Of a stretch of DNA of 64,000 bases, positions 59,403 to 64,000 are shown in pieces. Origin of the DNA: a bacterium 1xD42-87 (lineage in GTDB: Bacteria; Bacillota; Clostridia; Lachnospirales; Lachnospiraceae); contig RAYM01000016.1 in NCBI GenBank assembly GCA_003611805.1, positions 109,753 through 173,752 of the forward strand, read 5' to 3'. The notes under the pieces were generated by a model that was not told the origin of the DNA, did not search any database, and saw only the letters and a list, made by a program, of their open reading frames with translations. Position 1 is the stretch's first letter; the number at the start of each line of letters is the position of its first letter. Both the position numbers and the translations under genes were made by a program.

Positions 59403-61019
59403 TCACTCCCACGAGTAATAGTAGAAGTTATAATTGCCGAGACAGTGTGCCTGCATCCCCTTCAATTTTGTGTTGTAAGCAACCGTCACAACGCTGTTTA
59501 CCAGCGGAACATCATAGGCTTCTTCTGTGATAATGTCACAGATTTTCGCGTAAACCGGCTTGCGGGCATCGCCCTGCGTCGCACGCCCTTCCTGAATCAG
59601 CTCCCAGATCTCAGGATCGCGGGGACTTCCCTGTACCGCAGGATCCCACCAGCTTTCCATACTGTGGTAAGTCATAAGGCTGTCCGCATCCACTACGGAG
59701 GAGAGATTATCTGCAATGATCGCATCCCACTCTCTTGCCTTGTACTCTTCCATATAAGAAGCATTATCCTTTGCATCCACCACACAACTGGTAATGCCGA
59801 TCGACATCAGCTGTGCCTGAATCACTTTCGCGCCGTTCTCGTAGCGGCTGCCGGACTGTACCAGAATCTTCCACTCGCTGCCATCGTAATTAGAATCCGC
59901 CAGATACTGTTTTGCCGCTTCCACATCATACGCCGCAACCTGATATGTTCCTGCATCCGGACATCCGCCGTAGCTTGCGCAGACGTCAATGTCCAGAATC
60001 TCCGCCTCGCCGCTGTACATTGCTTCGTTGACGTCATCTTTATTTACCGCTGCCTGAATTGCTTTTCTGAAATTGATATCCTTGCCGGGGCCTTCCTTCC
60101 AGGAATTCATATACATTGTCACACGCCCCACGGAATTTTCTTTCGCCCATGTAACGCCTGGATCGTCTAACCGTAAGCAGACATCAATCGCGGGATCACG
60201 CACCACATCGTAGTCGCCGTTCTGCAAGCCGAGAATCTGTGTATTGGTGTCCGCCACTGTCTGGATTACTACCTTCTTAACCGCCGGTGTTCCGCGCCAG
60301 TAATCTTCATTGGCTTCCAGCGTGGTGTGGTCACCCTTCACATATTCCACAAATTTGTAAGGACCGGTTCCCACAGGCGCCGCATAGTATCCTTCCTCAC
60401 CCACCTCGTCATAGTAGGATTTGCAGAAAATACCGCCGATACGGGAAGCTACGCCGTAAGGGAACGCCGCATAGGCGCTTGTCAGATGGATATCCACCGT
60501 GTAGTCGTCCACGATATCACAACTGTCATAGTTTACGAACAGCGCTGAACCGATGGGGCCTGCCGCACCCGTATCAAATGTCATCTTCACATCTTCCGCC
60601 GTCATCTCCTCGCCGTTGTGGAACTTTACGCCCTTGCGCAGATGAAACGTGTAAGTAAGTCCATCTTCGGAAACATCATAGCTCTCCGCCAGCGCAGGAC
60701 TTAAACTTCCGTCCGGCTCCAGAAACAGCAGACAGTCATAAATATTGGAAAGCGCCAGATTATCATCCCCCGCGCAGCTCTGGGAACCCTGCGCAAAAAA
60801 GCGGTATGGCTCGCCGGAAGTCGCAAGAATCACGGTATCCTTTGTCCCGGCCGCCGCTTCCGCCGCACTGCCTGTTTCGTCCGCAGCGCTTTCCTGTGCC
60901 GGTGTCTGCGTCTCCGCTCCCTGTCCGGCATTATCCGCGCTGCTGTCTCCGCAGGCACACAGCCCGAAAAGCATAGACGCGGTAATCAACATCGCAGTTA
61001 CTTTTTTCATCCTTTTCAT
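59403..61019 (-). CDS. oppA: Peptide-binding lipoprotein (SBP family 5)
   Basis: This 538-residue extracellular receptor has lipobox LCAC (20-23), a Ser/Ala/Glu/Thr linker to about residue 60 and the SBP_bac_5 domain: ALAESYDVSEDGLTYTFHLR, GVKFHNGEEMTAEDVKMTFD, GTGPYKFVEYVKGDHTTLEAN. This group binds peptides, and in some loci muropeptides or nickel. The salvage genes murQ and murK downstream favour a muropeptide ligand. ATG 61019 has GGAGGGTCT upstream. Confidence 0.92.
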   Translation of the reverse strand: MKRMKKVTAMLITASMLFGLCACGDSSADNAGQGAETQTPAQESAADETGSAAEAAAGTKDTVILATSGEPYRFFAQGSQSCAGDDNLALSNIYDCLLFLEPDGSLSPALAESYDVSEDGLTYTFHLRKGVKFHNGEEMTAEDVKMTFDTGAAGPIGSALFVNYDSCDIVDDYTVDIHLTSAYAAFPYGVASRIGGIFCKSYYDEVGEEGYYAAPVGTGPYKFVEYVKGDHTTLEANEDYWRGTPAVKKVVIQTVADTNTQILGLQNGDYDVVRDPAIDVCLRLDDPGVTWAKENSVGRVTMYMNSWKEGPGKDINFRKAIQAAVNKDDVNEAMYSGEAEILDIDVCASYGGCPDAGTYQVAAYDVEAAKQYLADSNYDGSEWKILVQSGSRYENGAKVIQAQLMSIGITSCVVDAKDNASYMEEYKAREWDAIIADNLSSVVDADSLMTYHSMESWWDPAVQGSPRDPEIWELIQEGRATQGDARKPVYAKICDIITEEAYDVPLVNSVVTVAYNTKLKGMQAHCLGNYNFYYYSWE

Positions 61020-61049
61020 ATAGACCCTCCTTTAAAGTTGATAATCCTA

Positions 61050-61077
61050 ATTGTATCTGTTTTAAATTTTTTTTCAA
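61050..61077 (-). promoter_or_regulatory. Promoter of the opp-murQ-murK operon
   Basis: TTGAAA-N16-TACAAT on the minus strand, about 31 bases before the binding-protein gene. Confidence 0.6.
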
Positions 61078-61124
61078 TTATTTCGACTCTATTCGGTACA
61101 AAGTTTCATTTCTTGACATAGTTC

Positions 61125-61141
61125 TTGTGCTATTTACACAA
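61125..61141. promoter_or_regulatory. Candidate operator of the RpiR/MurR-type regulator
   Basis: TTGTG-N7-CACAA is a small perfect palindrome midway between the divergent promoters, where the adjacent regulator could bind to control both units. Confidence 0.4.
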
Positions 61142-61166
61142 AATTATCTTGATATTCTTATTTCAT

Positions 61167-61195
61167 TTGACATTTGCCACAAAACTCGCTATACT
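61167..61195 (+). promoter_or_regulatory. Sigma-A promoter of the RpiR-family gene
   Basis: TTGACA-N17-TATACT, near consensus, 45 bases before ATG 61240. Confidence 0.85.
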
Positions 61196-61239
61196 TTCAG
61201 ATATATTTTTGTGAACTATCCATATGAAAGAAGGATGAT

Positions 61240-62088
61240 ATGAAAAGTGTTCTAGTCAGAATCAAACAATACCTGCCGGATTCGACCATTGCGGAACAGG
61301 GCGTACTGAACTATATTCTGTCCAATCCGGATAAGGCCGTGCAGCACAATATCCACCAGCTTTCCGAGTATTCTTACAGTTCCGCCTCCACGATTGTAAG
61401 ACTCTGCCGCAAACTGGGCTTTCAGGGATACAGAGACTTGCAAAATTCCCTGTTGAGCGAACTGGTCGTACAAAAGCAGGACAGGCAGCAGCGGTTTCAA
61501 CATATGGATCCCCATGACCAGCTCACGGAAATTGTTGACAAAATCACAGCCAAAAATATTTCCTCTCTGGAAAACTCCATGCACCTTGTGGATATGAATG
61601 TCCTGAAAGAGAGCGTTAACATCATCTGCAACAGCGATATGGTTCTGCTTTTCGGCATCGGCGCTTCTTATCTGGTGGCACAGGACGCCTACCAGAAATT
61701 TCTGCGGCTGGCAAAGCCCTGTTATTGCAGCGAGGACATTCATTCCCAATATTTGTATGCCCAGAATGCCCGCCCCAGCGACGCCGCTATTATCATCAGC
61801 TATTCCGGATGCACCGAAGAGATGATACACTGTGCCCAGCAGCTTCGCGAGCAGAAAACTCCCATTATCGTGATTACACGCTTTTATAACTCTCCGCTGG
61901 CCAGACTTGCTGCCCAGTGCCTCTTCGTGGCAAACGAGGAAAATCTGTTTCGAAGCGGCGCCATGTCCTCCCGCATTTCCCAGCTCAATATGGTAGATAT
62001 TCTCTATACTGCCTATTTGAACCGGAATTTCGACAACAATACGCAGCGGCTTGAATTTAACCGGATTCCCAAAAGCAAATCGGACTGA
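61240..62088 (+). CDS. murR: RpiR/MurR-family transcriptional regulator
   Basis: This 282-residue regulator has an N-terminal HTH_6 domain (about 1-77; SEYSYSSASTIVRLCRKLGF, FQGYRDLQNSLL) and a SIS sugar-phosphate-binding domain (about 120-250; VLLFGIGASYLVAQDAYQKF, IIISYSGCTEEMIHCAQQL). It is divergent from the opp-murQ-murK operon. MurR of this family senses MurNAc-6-phosphate, the MurQ substrate, so that is the likely effector here. The link is inference from position. Confidence 0.87.
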   Translation: MKSVLVRIKQYLPDSTIAEQGVLNYILSNPDKAVQHNIHQLSEYSYSSASTIVRLCRKLGFQGYRDLQNSLLSELVVQKQDRQQRFQHMDPHDQLTEIVDKITAKNISSLENSMHLVDMNVLKESVNIICNSDMVLLFGIGASYLVAQDAYQKFLRLAKPCYCSEDIHSQYLYAQNARPSDAAIIISYSGCTEEMIHCAQQLREQKTPIIVITRFYNSPLARLAAQCLFVANEENLFRSGAMSSRISQLNMVDILYTAYLNRNFDNNTQRLEFNRIPKSKSD

Positions 62089-62122
62089 CGGCTTTTACCC
62101 CAAAAAATAAGGAGCAGATCAT

Positions 62123-62947
62123 ATGCAGCATTTTAAACTTTCCTGCGCCAAAGGCGCCACTATCACATGTTATCTTTTAAACGACAGACCGTCCCGCAAT
62201 CCTGACAGGTCTCCCCGTCCCGGCATACTCTTAGTTCCCGGAGGCGGCTACCACTGTGTCGTCGATCATGAACAGGAATGCGTCGCCGTCCGTTTTCTGG
62301 GAATGGGATATCACGTCTTTATCCTCGACTATACAGTCAACGAAGACGGTACGAAACCGATACATGCTCTCGCGCTCGAGCAGCTTGCAGAAGCTATGGC
62401 TCTCATTCGAAACCATGCCGGAGACTGGCATCTTGATCCCCGCCGCCTGACTGTGGCAGGCTTTTCCGCCGGGGGCCATCTGGCTGGATGCCTTGCCGTC
62501 CACTGGCATCGGGACTGGCTGTATCAGCGAACCGGCCTTTCACCCGAGATCATACGCCCGGATGCCGTTATTTTAGCCTACCCCGTCACCACCACCGGTT
62601 CCTTTGCACACAAAGGTTCCATTGATCATCTGCTCGGCAGCGACGCCTCCGCCGAAGAACTGCGTCTCTACAGTCTGGAGGAGCAGGTAACCGAACAGGT
62701 TCCCCCTTTATTTATCTGGCACACACAGGAAGATGAGTTCGTGCCGGTAGAAGGAACCTTCCTTTTCGCCCAGGCATGCATCCGCGCAGGGGTATCGACC
62801 GAGCTGCATATTTTCCCGAAAAACCGACACGGTCTCTCACTGGCAGACAAAGAAACCGCATGGGAGGAGAAAATCTCTGTCGATCCCCATATTGCAAACT
62901 GGTTTCCGCTATGCGCAGAATGGTTGGAGCTGATCCTGCACAACTGA
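62123..62947 (+). CDS. Acetyl-esterase-type alpha/beta hydrolase
   Basis: This 274-residue serine hydrolase has the oxyanion motif LVPGGGYHCVVDHEQEC, nucleophile elbow GFSAGGHLAG (Ser near 114), an acid in HTQEDEFVP and a C-terminal His in FPKNRHGLSL, matching carbohydrate acetyl-esterases of the BD-FAE/Axe group. It has no signal peptide. It follows murR after 34 bases with AAGGAGCAG as ribosome site, so it is probably part of the murR unit. A role in removing acetyl groups from imported sugars is plausible. Confidence 0.85.
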   Translation: MQHFKLSCAKGATITCYLLNDRPSRNPDRSPRPGILLVPGGGYHCVVDHEQECVAVRFLGMGYHVFILDYTVNEDGTKPIHALALEQLAEAMALIRNHAGDWHLDPRRLTVAGFSAGGHLAGCLAVHWHRDWLYQRTGLSPEIIRPDAVILAYPVTTTGSFAHKGSIDHLLGSDASAEELRLYSLEEQVTEQVPPLFIWHTQEDEFVPVEGTFLFAQACIRAGVSTELHIFPKNRHGLSLADKETAWEEKISVDPHIANWFPLCAEWLELILHN

Positions 62948-63033
62948 TGCGGGAATCAAAATGTACCGTCATATACAGTATTCCTGCGCCGATAACAGAT
63001 ATACCGGTAAATGGGAGGCAAAACATCCAGAAA

Positions 63034-63081
63034 AGGAGCGGCACAGAACAGACACTTTCATGTCCGTTTTGTACCGCTCCT
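63034..63081 (+). terminator. Interrupted hairpin after the acetyl-esterase
   Basis: AGGAGCGG and CCGCTCCT pair, with further ACA/TGT, AAC/GTT and GAC/GTC pairs inside, around an 8-base loop. It converges with the remnant ending at 63099, so it may serve both strands. Confidence 0.65.
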
Positions 63082-63098
63082 CACCGCTCTTTCATCTG

Positions 63099-63502
63099 TT
63101 ACAGGAAGCTCTCGGCAATCTCCTGCATAAGTTTCTGGAACCGGCCAAACGCCACGGCGCTTTCATAAAATTCTTCCGGCCGTTCCACCACATCGAGGCT
63201 GTCAGCCCCTTCCACAAACCGATAAACCCGCCAGAAGTGTTGTCCTCCTCCTGCCCGTATGAACCCCCGTCTTTAAGCAGGATTACATTCGGCGCCTCCC
63301 GTTCCGGATCCCCGCCATTTTCCCTGATCTTATTCTGTAAAAAGGTGGTCACGCCCGTAACATTCTCCATCAGCTCTTTCGGATTCTTAAAGACCTCCTG
63401 ATTCATTCTCTGTAAAATATATCTGCGCGTCTTCCCCTCTGCCATCTGGCAGGTCACAAGAAACGTATCATTTATGTGCCCATTTCCGCCGCAACATGGC
63501 AC
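63099..63502 (-). pseudogene. Broken phosphotransferase (NahK-like sugar kinase) remnant
   Basis: The frame opens at GGNGHINDTFLVTCQMAEGK and RRYILQRMNQEVFKNPKELM, the N-lobe of the NahK/aminoglycoside phosphotransferase-like sugar kinases. It loses frame after the residues DGGSYGQEED. The continuation FWRVYRFVEGADSLDVVERP, ending at a stop at 63099, lies in another frame, consistent with a single-base loss near 63260. The C-terminal two thirds of the kinase and the true N-terminus are absent. An intact enzyme would phosphorylate a hexosamine at C1. Confidence 0.8.
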
Positions 63503-63672
63503 GCACCCTGCCGTCTGTCAGCAGCGCCCATGTCAAATCCATGAAACGGAAAGCAGACGACGCTCTCTTTGCGCAGATAAAGGAATACACGGAATCCCAC
63601 ATCTGTGAGACGCTGACCATTGAGCAGCTATGCAGAGACAACTCCGCATCCGACCGACCCTTCCCCTACTGA
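63496..63672 (+). pseudogene. AraC-family helix-turn-helix remnant
   Basis: The plus frame reads DDALFAQIKEYTESHICETL then TIEQLCRDNSAS, the first helices of an AraC HTH domain (usually IKEYIE.H...LTIEELC). It breaks off into DRPFPY and a stop at 63670. The start of the domain and the second HTH are missing. It is a fragment abutting the kinase remnant. Confidence 0.6.
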
Positions 63673-63732
63673 TGCACAGTCTTTTATTTTTCGCTTATAC
63701 ATCTTCCTCTTCTGGTTCGGTCCCAAGACAGA

Positions 63733-63764
63733 AAAACCTGTAAACAATCATGTCTACAGGTTTT
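63733..63764 (-). terminator. Terminator of the rRNA operon
   Basis: AAAACCTGTA and TACAGGTTTT, perfect 10-bp arms with a 12-base loop, followed on the minus strand by TTCTGTCTT. It lies 21 bases after tRNA-Asn. Confidence 0.85.
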
Positions 63765-63785
63765 CGTTAAACTATTCTCTTTTAC

Positions 63786-63857
63786 CTCCCCGAGTAGGGC
63801 TCGAACCTACAACCCCGCGGTTAACAGCCGCGTGCTCTACCATTGAGCTATCGAGGA
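63786..63857 (-). tRNA. tRNA-Asn (GTT)
   Basis: Acceptor TCCTCGA/TCGGGGA, anticodon loop CTGTTAA (GTT) on stem CGCGG/CCGCG, T-loop GGTTCGAGCC. It is the last gene of the rRNA operon. CCA is not encoded. Confidence 0.95.
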
Positions 63858-63931
63858 ATACACAAAACATAAGGGCAACATACCCTCAAAACCAAATACT
63901 GAATCTCCGTTTCTTTCTATCCGTTTGCTTT

Positions 63932-64000
63932 GGTTAAGCCGTCGACCGATTAGTACATGTCAGCTCCACACATTGCTGCGCTTCCACCTCATGCCTATCT
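63932..64000 (-). rRNA. 23S ribosomal RNA, 3' end (partial)
   Basis: On the minus strand the bases match the 23S 3' terminus: GGAGCTGACATGTACTAAT, then CGGTCGACGGCTTAACC before the spacer. The rest of the gene lies beyond the right edge. No 5S follows; tRNA-Asn and a terminator do. Confidence 0.93.

Noticed and set aside
62961..63401. Plus-strand frame of 146 codons
   Set aside because: Shadow of the minus-strand kinase remnant and the terminator hairpin.
1..64000. CRISPR array
   Set aside because: No regularly spaced direct repeats were seen anywhere; the recurring hairpins are few and spaced kilobases apart.

Overview
The window looks like a chromosomal segment from a motile, flagellated, Gram-positive anaerobe of the Clostridia, most likely a Lachnospiraceae-type gut bacterium. 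Pointers are AddAB rather than RecBCD, lipoprotein (LxxC) solute-binding proteins, FliW-CsrA control of flagellin, sigma-D-type flagellar promoters (TAAA-N15-NCCGATAT), a YesM/YesN two-component system and strong GGAGG ribosome sites. Base composition is roughly balanced, except for a clearly AT-rich block at about 23.1-26.4 kb. The organism call is inference; no 16S is present.

Layout. 0-7.8 kb (minus strand): a sugar-uptake and sensing locus. It holds a membrane-anchored sugar-binding protein, a YesM-like histidine kinase, a YesN-like AraC response regulator, a small conserved protein, two lipoprotein sugar-binding proteins and the start of a sugar ABC ATPase that runs off the left edge. 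7.8-16.6 kb: a DHH phosphoesterase, a second small protein of the same kind, and addA/addB. 16.7-20.7 kb: metQ, metI, metN and cysK (methionine import and cysteine synthesis). metN has a structured leader, and there are unusual 3' hairpins after metQ and chvE.

20.8-31.2 kb: an accessory region. It has a CgeB-like glycosyltransferase behind a candidate sigma-28 promoter, a wlbB-like acetyltransferase beside a broken wlbA-like oxidoreductase, a three-gene AT-rich cassette (DUF262 protein, DUF3696-type ATPase, unknown protein) that I read as a candidate defence system, and four tandem GT2-TPR glycosyltransferases. 31.3-47.4 kb: late flagellar genes in three sigma-28-type transcription units (fliC; flaG-fliD-fliS-fliT-like; flgM-flgN-flgK-flgK-flgL-fliW-csrA). 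A plus-strand operon of glycosyltransferases, probably for flagellin modification, sits between them. The flagellin leader carries a hairpin with GGA in its loop, the classic CsrA target shape, and both csrA and fliW are here.

47.5-47.9 kb: four tRNA genes (Glu, Met-type CAT, Asp, Leu). 48.0-51.5 kb: an ECF sigma factor, membrane protein and ABC transporter operon. 51.5-63 kb: a peptidoglycan-fragment salvage locus with a peptide ABC importer, MATE exporter, murQ, an esterase and a murK-like kinase. A divergent RpiR/MurR-type regulator and a second esterase complete it. 63.1-64 kb: two gene remnants, a terminator, tRNA-Asn and the 3' end of a 23S rRNA (minus strand), with no 5S gene between the 23S and the operon terminator.
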